In this document: positions 1-5,948 of the stretch, piece after piece | Layout of the letters: every line of letters starts with the position of its first letter | How positions within the stretch are numbered: the stretch's first letter is position 1 | Assembly: GCA_031401035.1 (NCBI GenBank) | Contig: JANNRA010000168.1 | Coordinates: 1-7,293 of the forward strand | Reading direction: 5' to 3' | DNA: 7,293 nt | Source: JANNRA01 sp031401035 | GTDB lineage: Bacteria; Desulfobacterota; Binatia; HRBIN30; CADEER01 | Translations under genes and position numbers: made by a program | The notes under the pieces: model-generated | The model's input: only the letters and a program-made list of their open reading frames with translations | Told to the model about the DNA's origin: nothing | Database searches by the model: none

Positions 1-23
1 GACACTTCCGCGGCGGAAGTGTC
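1..23. repeat. Perfect 23-base palindrome at the window edge
   Basis: The arms GACACTTCCGC (1-11) and GCGGAAGTGTC (13-23) are exact reverse complements around a single central G. In RNA this would form a stem of about 10 pairs with a tiny loop. No T-run follows, so it is not a classical intrinsic terminator. It may be the end of an upstream transcript, a protein-binding palindrome or a REP-type dispersed repeat. No second copy is visible in this window, and it may extend beyond the left edge. Confidence 0.6.
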
Positions 24-85
24 CGTTCCGCCCCAACGTCCCCCTTTCTTGACCGGCTCGCCCTCGGCTCCTAAGGGGAAGGGCT

Positions 86-301
86 ATGCCTGCTGGAGCC
101 TCGCAAGCCTTCGCCCTGATCCGCGTGCCGCGCGACAGCGCCCGCCCCACCGACGACGAGCTGCGCGCCGCGCTGCTCGAGGATGCCGCCCGCATCGGCC
201 AGCCGGCGTCGACGACGGCGACCGACATGCAGGTCGCCGGCCCGTATCGCATCCTGGTCGCCGGCGCGGCGCTCGACGAGTACGTGGTGTGGGAGCGATG
301 A
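86..301 (+). CDS. Small protein of unknown function, coupled to acyl-CoA ligase
   Basis: A 71-residue protein that I do not recognise. The ATG at 86 follows a purine-rich ribosome binding site AAGGGGAAGGG (73-83). Its stop TGA (299-301) overlaps the ATG (298-300) of the acyl-CoA synthetase in an ATGA junction, which indicates translational coupling and a shared transcript. The sequence is charged, with no signal peptide, no membrane segment and no cysteine. An acidic helical-looking stretch (about residues 22-37, TDDELRAALLEDAARI) is followed by a more conserved-looking tail with TDMQVAGPYRILV (about 45-57) and the ending EYVVWER. The third codon positions are strongly G/C, as in its neighbours, which supports real coding. 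An alternative reading would be an N-terminal extension of the ligase in another frame (open from 19). That is rejected because the ligase family starts near 298. It could be a small accessory or scaffold protein for the ligase, but that is inference from position only. Confidence 0.65.
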   Translation: MPAGASQAFALIRVPRDSARPTDDELRAALLEDAARIGQPASTTATDMQVAGPYRILVAGAALDEYVVWER

Positions 302-1953
302 GCACGCCATTCAACCTGGCGGCGCTCAACGAGGCCATCGCCGCGGTGATCCCCGAGCGCGAATGCCTGGTCTTCCGCGACCGCCGCTTCACCTGGGCGC
401 AGTTCGCCGAGCGCACGCGGCGCCTCGGCAACTACCTCGCCGGGCGCGGCCTCGGCTGCCGCCAGGAGCGCGCCGGGCTGCAGAACTTCGAGTCCGGCCA
501 GGACCACCTCGGCATCTACCTGCACAACGGCAACGAATACCTCGAAGCGATGGTCGGCGCCTACAAGGCGCGCGTCGCGCCGTTCAACGTCAACTACCGC
601 TACGTCGACGACGAGCTGGTGTACCTGCTCAACGACGCCGACGCGCGCGCCCTTGTCTACCATGCCCGTTTCGCCCCCAACGTGGCGCGCATCCGCGCCG
701 AGCTGCCCAACCTCGACCTGCTGCTGCAGGTGGCCGACGACTCGGGTCACGCGCTGCTGCCCGGCGCCGTCGACTACGAGGCGGCGCTGGCCGCCGCCTC
801 GCCGGCGCTGCCCGACCTGCCCTGGTCGGCCGACGACCTCTACATCCTCTATACCGGCGGCACGACCGGCATGCCGAAGGGCGTCCTGTGGCGCCAGGAG
901 GACATCTTCTTCGGCGCCCTCGGCGGCGCGCCGACGATGGGGCCGAAGTTCGCCAACGTCGAGGCCGTCGCCGAGGCCGCCAAGGCCGGCGACCTGCGCG
1001 CCTGCGCCGCCCCGCCCTTCATGCACGGCGCGGCGCACTGGATGGCCTTCGTCGCCCTACACGCCGGCGGTACGGTGATCGTCCAGGGCACGCCCGAGAA
1101 ACTCGACCCCGACGACGTCTGGTCGACCATTGAACGCGAGCGGGTGCGCTTCCTGACCATCGTCGGCGACGCCTTCGGCCGGCCGCTGATCGATCAGCTG
1201 GATCGCAAGCAGTACGACCTCTCGGGCTTCGGCATCATCCTCTCAGGCGGCGCCATCCTGACGCCGGCGCTCAAGGACGCCTTCCTCGAGCGCATTCCGC
1301 ACCTGATGATCATCGACGGCTTCGGCGCCTCGGAGACCGGCGGCCAGGGCCAACAGGTCTCCACCGCCGGCCAGAAGGCCACCACCGGCTCATTCAAGAT
1401 GAACGACCAGACGCTGGTGCTGCGGGACGATCTCGGCGGCCCGGTGGCGCCCGGCAGCCCCGAGAGCGGCTGGCTGGCGCGCGGCGGCCACGTGCCGCTG
1501 GGATACTTCAAGGACGCCGAGAAGACCGCCAAGACCTTTCCGGTCATCGGCGGCGCCCGCTACGCGGTCCCCGGCGACCACGCCACCATCGCCGCCGACG
1601 GCACCATCACCGTCCTCGGACGCGGCTCGGTGTCGATCAACTCCGGCGGCGAGAAGATCTACCCCGAGGAAGTCGAGAAGGCCCTCAAACACCACCCGGC
1701 CGTCTACGATGCGGTGGTGGTCGGCACGCCCAACCCGCGCTTCGGCCAGCAGGTCACCGCCGTCGTGCAGACGCGCGCCGGCGAACGCCCGAGCGAAGAG
1801 GAGCTGGCCGAGTTCGTCGCCCGCCACCTGGCCCGCTACAAGCTGCCGCGCGCCGTACTCTTCGTCGACGAGATGGTGCGCAGCCCGTCCGGCAAGGCCG
1901 ACTACCGCTGGGCGAAGAAGCTCGCCTACGCGCGCCTGGGCATCCCAGAGTAG
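298..1953 (+). CDS. FadD19-like fatty-acyl/steroid-side-chain acyl-CoA synthetase
   Basis: A 551-residue AMP-forming ligase (ANL superfamily) that would activate a fatty acid or other carboxylate to its CoA thioester via an acyl-adenylate in the cytoplasm. Visible motifs are the P-loop YTGGTTGMPKG (185-195), the adenylate-binding GFGASETGG (341-349), the ribose-binding PGD (D427), the hinge region GRGSVSINSGGEKIYPEEVE (441-460) and the C-terminal catalytic lysine in SPSGKADYRW (K533). All key residues are present and the length is normal. The sequences NVNYRYVDDEL, MWR-type LWRQEDIFF and SINSGGEKIYPEEVE resemble mycobacterial FadD19 and relatives, which act on the cholesterol side chain. The true substrate here is unknown. 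Compared with FadD19 as I recall it, there is an extra segment near residues 55-75 (ERAGLQNFESGQDH), which I think is typical of a sister subfamily. The start at 298 is preferred over the frame's upstream opening because family homology begins at MSTPFNLAAL and because of the ATGA coupling. Confidence 0.93.
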   Translation: MSTPFNLAALNEAIAAVIPERECLVFRDRRFTWAQFAERTRRLGNYLAGRGLGCRQERAGLQNFESGQDHLGIYLHNGNEYLEAMVGAYKARVAPFNVNYRYVDDELVYLLNDADARALVYHARFAPNVARIRAELPNLDLLLQVADDSGHALLPGAVDYEAALAAASPALPDLPWSADDLYILYTGGTTGMPKGVLWRQEDIFFGALGGAPTMGPKFANVEAVAEAAKAGDLRACAAPPFMHGAAHWMAFVALHAGGTVIVQGTPEKLDPDDVWSTIERERVRFLTIVGDAFGRPLIDQLDRKQYDLSGFGIILSGGAILTPALKDAFLERIPHLMIIDGFGASETGGQGQQVSTAGQKATTGSFKMNDQTLVLRDDLGGPVAPGSPESGWLARGGHVPLGYFKDAEKTAKTFPVIGGARYAVPGDHATIAADGTITVLGRGSVSINSGGEKIYPEEVEKALKHHPAVYDAVVVGTPNPRFGQQVTAVVQTRAGERPSEEELAEFVARHLARYKLPRAVLFVDEMVRSPSGKADYRWAKKLAYARLGIPE

Positions 1954-1954
1954 G

Positions 1955-2049
1955 AAAAAGATTCCAACGCGAAGACGCGAAGGCGCGGAGACACTGTGCC
2001 CAGATGAGAGTCCTTCGCGTCTTCGCGCCTTCGCGTTGAAGGTCTTTGG
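1955..2049. repeat. Palindromic octamer repeat, CGCGAAGR type
   Basis: The left arm holds three octamers, CGCGAAGA, CGCGAAGG and CGCGGAGA (1968-1991). After a spacer of about 20 bases, the right arm (2011-2049) holds their reverse complement with a few mismatches (CTTCGCGCCTTCGCGTT). The similarity extends outward into the A-rich left end (AAAAAGATTCC) and the T-rich right end (GAAGGTCTTT). RNA would fold into a long hairpin. It begins one base after the ligase stop and ends six bases before the phosphatase ATG. Repeats of this look are widespread in unrelated bacterial genomes and often yield spurious ORFs ending in NAKARRRE-like peptides. It may serve as terminator for the ligase transcript. 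Confidence 0.85.
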
Positions 2050-2055
2050 ACCCTG

Positions 2056-2718
2056 ATGGCACTGCTCGCGTTCGATCTCGACGGGGTTCTCTATTCGTCC
2101 GAGCCGTTCCTCGGCGACGCCTACCGCGAGGCGATCGCGACGGTGAACGGACGGCATCCGGGAGCGTTCGCGCGCGTGCCGACGACGGCGGAGATCCTGC
2201 AACACGTCGGCTGGCCGCTGCCGGTGATCTTCGCCAACCTGTTTCCCGATGCCGCCGCGGCGGCGCTCGCCGACCTGCACGAGGAGACGCTGGTGGTGAT
2301 CTGCCGGCGCGTCGCCGCCGGCGCGGGCGAGATGTACGGCGAGGTTCCGTCCACCCTGCGTGCCCTGCGCGCCGCCGAACACACCCTGATCGTCGCCTCG
2401 AACGGGCGCACGCGCTACGTCGAGACGGTGCTCGCCACCTACGGCGTCGGCGACTGTTTCCTGCCGCGCGTCACCGCCGACGACGTCGGCGACAAGACCG
2501 CCATCCTGCGCCACTACCTCGCCGCCGTGCCGGCCGCCCCGGCGGACATGGTGATGATCGGCGACCGCGCCAGCGACGTCGACGCGGCCCGCGCCGTCGG
2601 CTGCCGCTTCGTCGGCTGCGACTACGGCCACGGCCACCGCGCCGAGATCGAAGCGGCGGGCCCACTCGTGCAACGTTTCGCCGATCTCGAGTCGGCGATC
2701 GCCGCGCTGCTGCCCTGA
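2056..2718 (+). CDS. HAD-superfamily phosphatase, phosphoglycolate-phosphatase-like
   Basis: A 220-residue cytoplasmic hydrolase that would remove phosphate from a small metabolite through an aspartyl-phosphate intermediate. Motif I is FDLDGVLYSS (6-15), with nucleophile D7 and acid/base D9. Motif II is the serine in VASNGRTR (S115). Motif III is K147 in GDKTAIL. Motif IV is MIGDRASDVDAA, with D170 and D174. The region between motifs I and II (about 16-85) is helical-looking, as in a C1 cap, so the family is Gph/β-phosphoglucomutase-like. Substrate cannot be told from sequence. The length is typical. No Shine-Dalgarno sequence is visible, because the octamer palindrome ends six bases before the ATG. 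The start is nevertheless well placed, since FDLDG sits at residues 6-10 as usual. The neighbours do not indicate a pathway, and it is probably a monocistronic housekeeping or metabolite-repair enzyme. Confidence 0.9.
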   Translation: MALLAFDLDGVLYSSEPFLGDAYREAIATVNGRHPGAFARVPTTAEILQHVGWPLPVIFANLFPDAAAAALADLHEETLVVICRRVAAGAGEMYGEVPSTLRALRAAEHTLIVASNGRTRYVETVLATYGVGDCFLPRVTADDVGDKTAILRHYLAAVPAAPADMVMIGDRASDVDAARAVGCRFVGCDYGHGHRAEIEAAGPLVQRFADLESAIAALLP

Positions 2719-2726
2719 ACCCTCTG

Positions 2727-2752
2727 GGCGCCGACGGGGCGGTGCCCTCCAG
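2727..2752. repeat. GC-rich dispersed repeat, single arm
   Basis: The 26-base segment beginning GGCGCCGACGGGGC and ending GCCCTCCAG differs by one base (T at 2743) from 7081-7106. It is also matched, inverted and with one base missing, by 7023-7048. Here it stands alone, eight bases after the phosphatase stop, with no inverted partner nearby. The DNA that follows (about 2757-2805) is rich in CGCG and can form a GC-rich stem (GGCGCT near 2758, AGCGCC near 2798), so it may contribute to termination. It is a dispersed intergenic element of unknown function. Confidence 0.75.
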
Positions 2753-2810
2753 GACCCGGCGCTCTCGCGCGCGTTGGCGCTCGCGCGGCGCGCGTGGTAG
2801 CGCCACTCCA

Positions 2811-2824
2811 AAGGGGGATTCTCG
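2811..2824 (+). promoter_or_regulatory. Ribosome binding site and leader of the esterase gene
   Basis: AAGGGGG (2811-2817) lies seven bases before the ATG at 2825, with spacer ATTCTCG. The same arrangement, AAGGGGGG plus a seven-base spacer ATCATCG, precedes the dockerin gene on the other strand. This fixes the esterase start at 2825. Confidence 0.7.
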
Positions 2825-4102
2825 ATGCGATCGATGCCACTCTTGCGCGCCGTGGGCGGCGCGCTGCTCGCCGTCACGCTTGCCGCGTGCGGCGACGACG
2901 ACAGCTCGCCGCGGCCGACCGCGACGCCGTCGCCCGTCGTCACCGCAACGGCCACGGCCACGGCCGTCCCCACCGACACCGCGACGCGCACTGCCACCGC
3001 GCCGCCGACGGCCACGCCGACCGCCACGGCGACGCCGCCGGCGATGGTGACCGTGACGTATACCGCTACCCCGTCGCTGGTCGACGAGCTGACCGCCACC
3101 GGCATCAGCCGTTACCTCGGCGCCATCACGCCGTCGGCAACTCTGCCCAACGGCGTCTGGGAGAGCCATCGCTTCGACCCGGCGACGGCGCAGGCGATCT
3201 GCCTGCGCGGCGGCGAGTACCGCGTCGAAGTGCGCCGCGGCAGCAACAACAAGGTGCTGTTCTACCAGGAGGGCGGCGGCGCCTGCTGGAACAACCAGAG
3301 CTGCTGGGTGGCGCCGACCGCCAAGCTCACCGCCGATCCGTTCTTCGGCGCCGGCATCTTCGAGTTCGACAACCCGACCAACCCCTTCCGCGACTGGAAC
3401 ATCGTCTACGCGCCGTACTGCGACGGCTCGGTGTTCGGCGGCGACAACGTCGTCGACTACGCCGGCGGGCGCGTCTACCACCACGGCCTGCAGAACCTCT
3501 CCGCCGCCGTCGACGTCATGCGCGCCGCGTTCCCGAACCCGGAGCAGATCGTCGTCGCCGGCAGCAGCGCCGGCGGCTACGGTACGTTCAGCGGCTACAA
3601 CGTCACCCGCGTCGCCTACCCCGAGGCGCCGATCCTGACCCTGAACGATTCCGGCCCCGGCCTGCTGAACGCCGGCGACCCGCAGGGCGTCCAGGACCGC
3701 CTCACCAACTGGCGCTACGCGGAGGGCTTCCCGGCCTCCTGCACGCGCTGCGCGGAACAGATCACCTACCTCACCGAATGGGCGCTGCAGCGCGATCCGA
3801 CGCTGCGCGTCGGCTACTTCAGCAGCCTGCGCGATGTCGTCATCCGCACCTTCCTGCAACTCGACCCGGCGGGCTACGAGGCGCTGCTGCTCGCCGTCAC
3901 CGACGACATCCGCAGCCGCCAGCCGGAGCGCTTCAAGCGCTTCTTCATCCAGGGGCAGACGCACACAGTGCTCGAGTTGCCGACCTTCAACAGCACCGCG
4001 ATCGCCGGCCTGTCGATCCGCGACTGGACGGCGGATCTCCTCGTCGACGGCCCGCAGTGGCAGGACGTCATCGAGCCCGCCCCCCAGCCGGGCGGCTCCT
4101 GA
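2825..4102 (+). CDS. Pectinacetylesterase/NOTUM-family lipoprotein
   Basis: A 425-residue exported serine hydrolase that would deacylate a carbohydrate or other ester outside the cytoplasm. The N-terminus is a lipoprotein signal peptide with lipobox LAAC (19-22; C22 acylated), followed by GDDDSS. A Thr/Ala/Pro-rich low-complexity linker (about 28-82) then leads to the catalytic domain (about 90-420). The nucleophile motif is G-S-S-A-G-G (246-251, S248). By comparison with NOTUM, the likely partners are D337 in YFSSLRDVV and H380 in GQTHTVL. Also family-like are QEGGGACWNNQSCW (C154 and C160, probable disulfide), YAPYCDGS and LNDSGPG. The family includes plant pectin acetylesterases and animal NOTUM, which removes palmitoleate from Wnt, so pectin is not a safe substrate call. 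D, D, D after the lipidated cysteine might bear on lipoprotein sorting, but the rule for this organism is unknown. No polysaccharide gene cluster surrounds it. Confidence 0.9.
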   Translation: MRSMPLLRAVGGALLAVTLAACGDDDSSPRPTATPSPVVTATATATAVPTDTATRTATAPPTATPTATATPPAMVTVTYTATPSLVDELTATGISRYLGAITPSATLPNGVWESHRFDPATAQAICLRGGEYRVEVRRGSNNKVLFYQEGGGACWNNQSCWVAPTAKLTADPFFGAGIFEFDNPTNPFRDWNIVYAPYCDGSVFGGDNVVDYAGGRVYHHGLQNLSAAVDVMRAAFPNPEQIVVAGSSAGGYGTFSGYNVTRVAYPEAPILTLNDSGPGLLNAGDPQGVQDRLTNWRYAEGFPASCTRCAEQITYLTEWALQRDPTLRVGYFSSLRDVVIRTFLQLDPAGYEALLLAVTDDIRSRQPERFKRFFIQGQTHTVLELPTFNSTAIAGLSIRDWTADLLVDGPQWQDVIEPAPQPGGS

Positions 4103-4134
4103 CGGTGGCGGCGGCCCCCAGACCCGAGCCACGC

Positions 4135-4302
4135 ATGTCCCTGGTCGGCGAGCGCGCCCTCCCGGCGCGCGAGTTCCTTGCCGTGCGCGCCCTCGAACTG
4201 TGCGGCCAGACGCGCGAACAGCAGGCGCGCATCCGCCGCGCCTGCCGCTTCAGCGTCCTCGCGCACAGCGCCATGACCGAGGGGTACGACAGATTTCTCT
4301 GA
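4135..4302 (+). CDS. Possible small protein downstream of the esterase
   Basis: An open frame encoding 55 residues from ATG 4135. An in-frame GTG at 4105, two bases after the esterase stop, would give 65. I do not recognise it. The peptide is basic and helical-looking (REFLAVRALELCGQTREQQARIRRACRF), with two cysteines, no signal peptide and no membrane segment. Third codon positions are almost all G or C, which argues for translation, but no clear ribosome binding site precedes either start. Its stop is just before the octamer palindrome. It could also be fortuitous open sequence in GC-rich DNA, since the same frame stays open across the esterase gene. Confidence 0.4.
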   Translation: MSLVGERALPAREFLAVRALELCGQTREQQARIRRACRFSVLAHSAMTEGYDRFL

Positions 4303-4314
4303 GCAGCAGGATTC

Positions 4315-4390
4315 ACCACGGAGGCACGGAGACACGGAGGATCCCAGAGTAAGGTCTCATCCGAACTCCGTGCCTGCGTGCCTCCGTGGT
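4315..4390. repeat. Palindromic octamer repeat, CACGGAGR type
   Basis: The left arm (4315-4339) contains the octamers CACGGAGG, CACGGAGA and CACGGAGG (4317-4340). After a spacer of 26 bases, the right arm (4366-4390) is its reverse complement with two mismatches in 25. It has the same design as 1955-2049, with the octamer CRCGRAGR three times and then inverted. It sits between the converging ends of the small plus-strand frame and the dockerin gene. A pyrimidine stretch (TCCTTTCTCTT, 4394-4404) follows the right arm, so it could act as a two-way terminator. Repeats starting ACCACGGAGGCACGGAG are familiar from many unrelated bacteria. Confidence 0.85.
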
Positions 4391-4424
4391 AAGTCCTTTC
4401 TCTTAGCCGCCGCTCACCCCAGGT

Positions 4425-5780
4425 TCACTGGTTGAAGAACACGGTGCCGGTGGTGTTGTCGCCGATCGTCGCCGAGTCGATGCCCGGGAAGGTGACGGCC
4501 AGCGAGCCGCCCGACAGGCCGCCGGTCGGGTTGGCGTCGAGCAGCTCGCAGTCGAAGTTCGAGCCGATGTTGGTGCTCAGGCACGGGCTGCCGAAGCAGC
4601 TCTCCTCCGCGGCGATGATGACCGCGTTGACGGCATCCGAGCCGTTGTTGTTGGCGTCGTACACCGCCGCCTCGGAGATTCCCGTCGTCAGCGGAATGTT
4701 CTCGGCCTCCGTGAAGACCGTGTCGTCGGGCGTGCACGGCTGGCAGTCGGCGCCGTACTGCGGGTACGGGCAGGGGCGGTTGGCCGGCTTGCCGGCGGTG
4801 CTGCACGTGCCCGCGTCGCGCAGCAGGCTGATCGAGACGTTGAACGGCAGGAACGCCGAACCGCGACCGGCGTCGCCGCCGGAGCGGGTCAGGATGCGCG
4901 GACTACGGCAGACCCCGATGTGCTGGTCTTCCGGCTCGTTGCACTTATCCCCCGTGCCCTCCAGGCAGGCCGTCGAGGTGCTGCCGCCCGGCAGCGCCGT
5001 GACGTCGTCGCACTCCGGATCGTCCGGTGCCCCTTGCGAGCGGTTGTTGGGATCGCCCGGCGAGGTGTTGTGGTCCTGCACCAGTCGGTAGTTCGCCGCC
5101 TGGATGCCCGATTCGCCGCAGGCGATCGACCCGCTCGAGGCGTTGCCGGGGCCGAAGGTTTCGAAGGGAATGCCGCGCACGCAGGCACAGACGAGGCCGG
5201 GTACCATGACCGGCGGGAAGATGATCTCGTCGGCGCGCACAGCGGCGGGAATCTCACCGGCCCTGGAAACGGTGCCGTCGGCCAGCGGCCGGTCGACCGC
5301 AAGCCGCTTGCCGGTGCGGAAGGTCCAGCTGCCCGTCAGGACCAGTGGAATGGGAATCGCCTCGGTCTGTACGGTCGCCGTCGTCCGCATCACATCGAAG
5401 ACCCCCGCGCGCGCCGTTTCGTTGGTGCAGTTGGCCGCGCAGCCATCGGCGCCGAAGTTGTTGCCGTCGTCACACTCCTCGTCGCCCAGCCGCGTGCCGT
5501 TGCCACACTCCCCGGGCGTGCCCGGACACATCCCAGACAACGCGTTGGTGACCGACTCGATCAACTCGCTGATCGCGACCTGGGTATCGTCGTTCTTGTC
5601 GAACGCCGCACAGGTCACGATCTGCGCCGACCCGAGGGCGATGTTGACGCCCTTGATCAACTCATCGATGGCGACCGCACGGTCGCCGCTGCAGTCGCCG
5701 ACGCATGGCTGGGCCTGCACCGACGCCGAGGCGCACAGCAGCGCGGTCGCCCCGCCGAGAATAACAATCGACTTTCTCAT
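4425..5780 (-). CDS. Secreted dockerin protein with Cys-rich repeat
   Basis: A 451-residue exported protein. The signal peptide MRKSIVILGGATALLCASASVQA (1-23) is followed by two dockerin-like EF-hand segments. In the first, D29, S31, D33 and E40 occupy calcium positions; in the second, D61, N63, D65 and E72 do. Cysteines at 26, 30, 57 and 85 flank them. Residues 92-118 (CGNGTRLGDEECDDGNN...GADGCAANC) match the myxobacterial-type disulfide repeat (CxNG...GEECDDGN...DGCs..C). The remainder (about 122-451) is a Cys-containing extracellular region I cannot assign. It includes NNRSQG and C-rich stretches such as RPCPYPQYGADCQPC, and ends at GTVFFNQ. No membrane anchor or lipobox is visible. Dockerins classically bind cohesins in cellulosomes, but many occur outside them, and no cohesin is present here. 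The start at 5780 is set by the signal peptide and the site AAGGGGGG; the frame continuing upstream is antisense to the pseudouridine synthase gene. Confidence 0.85.
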   Translation of the reverse strand: MRKSIVILGGATALLCASASVQAQPCVGDCSGDRAVAIDELIKGVNIALGSAQIVTCAAFDKNDDTQVAISELIESVTNALSGMCPGTPGECGNGTRLGDEECDDGNNFGADGCAANCTNETARAGVFDVMRTTATVQTEAIPIPLVLTGSWTFRTGKRLAVDRPLADGTVSRAGEIPAAVRADEIIFPPVMVPGLVCACVRGIPFETFGPGNASSGSIACGESGIQAANYRLVQDHNTSPGDPNNRSQGAPDDPECDDVTALPGGSTSTACLEGTGDKCNEPEDQHIGVCRSPRILTRSGGDAGRGSAFLPFNVSISLLRDAGTCSTAGKPANRPCPYPQYGADCQPCTPDDTVFTEAENIPLTTGISEAAVYDANNNGSDAVNAVIIAAEESCFGSPCLSTNIGSNFDCELLDANPTGGLSGGSLAVTFPGIDSATIGDNTTGTVFFNQ

Positions 5781-5795
5781 CGATGATCCCCCCTT
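5781..5795 (-). promoter_or_regulatory. Ribosome binding site and leader of the dockerin gene
   Basis: On the minus strand AAGGGGGG (5795 to 5788) is followed by the seven-base spacer ATCATCG and then the ATG at 5780. It resembles the esterase leader at 2811-2824 in purine run, spacing and the TCG immediately before ATG. I see no confident -35/-10 pair in the 138-base divergent spacer upstream. Confidence 0.7.
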
Positions 5796-5906
5796 ATGCG
5801 ATGAACCCGTACTACCTGTGTTGCAAACGCTACGTCCAGCGGCGATCGCGCGCCGCGTCGGGACGGGTGGACCCAGCGGCCGCGGTGCGCGAGGATCGCC
5901 GCCAAA

Positions 5907-5948
5907 TCCCTGCCCACGATGTCCCTGCTCACGATGTCCCTGCCAACG
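5907..5948 (+). repeat. 15-base tandem repeat carrying two start codons
   Basis: TCCCTGCCCACGATG (5907-5921) and TCCCTGCTCACGATG (5922-5936) differ by one base. A third, decayed unit, TCCCTGCCAACG, follows at 5937-5948. Each of the first two units ends in an in-frame ATG, so the pseudouridine synthase has two equivalent starts, at 5919 and 5934. Confidence 0.85.

Noticed and set aside
19..297. N-terminal extension of the acyl-CoA ligase in the same frame
   Set aside because: The extension is Arg/Pro-rich filler of the kind GC-rich DNA gives in a wrong frame, overlaps the small protein in another frame, and family similarity starts at the ATG at 298.
2930..3075. Degenerate repeats in the esterase gene as a possible CRISPR or minisatellite
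   Set aside because: The repetition follows codons for Thr, Ala and Pro in frame, without regular spacers or identical units; it is a protein linker.
1390..3105. Minus-strand open frame of 571 residues
   Set aside because: It is antisense to the ligase, phosphatase and start of the esterase, all of which have clear catalytic motifs. Its Val/Ala/Gly repeats are the complement of the Thr/Ala linker, and it reads through the octamer palindrome.
2471..4132. Minus-strand open frame of 553 residues
   Set aside because: Antisense to the esterase, with low-complexity Arg/Gly/Ala composition and no recognisable domain; a product of strong third-position G/C bias.
2794..4134. Plus-strand frame open across the whole esterase gene
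   Set aside because: Arg-rich shadow of the esterase in another frame. Only its last part, beyond the esterase stop, is considered as a possible small gene.
1942..4350. Shared 11-mer ATCCCAGAGTA at the ligase stop codon and in the spacer of the second octamer palindrome
   Set aside because: An 11-base match between two places in a 7 kb window is expected by chance, and the flanks do not agree.
5781..5918. Promoter pair in the divergent spacer (TTGCAA on the minus strand)
   Set aside because: No acceptable -10 hexamer at 16-18 bases; promoter consensus for this organism is unknown, so no call is made.
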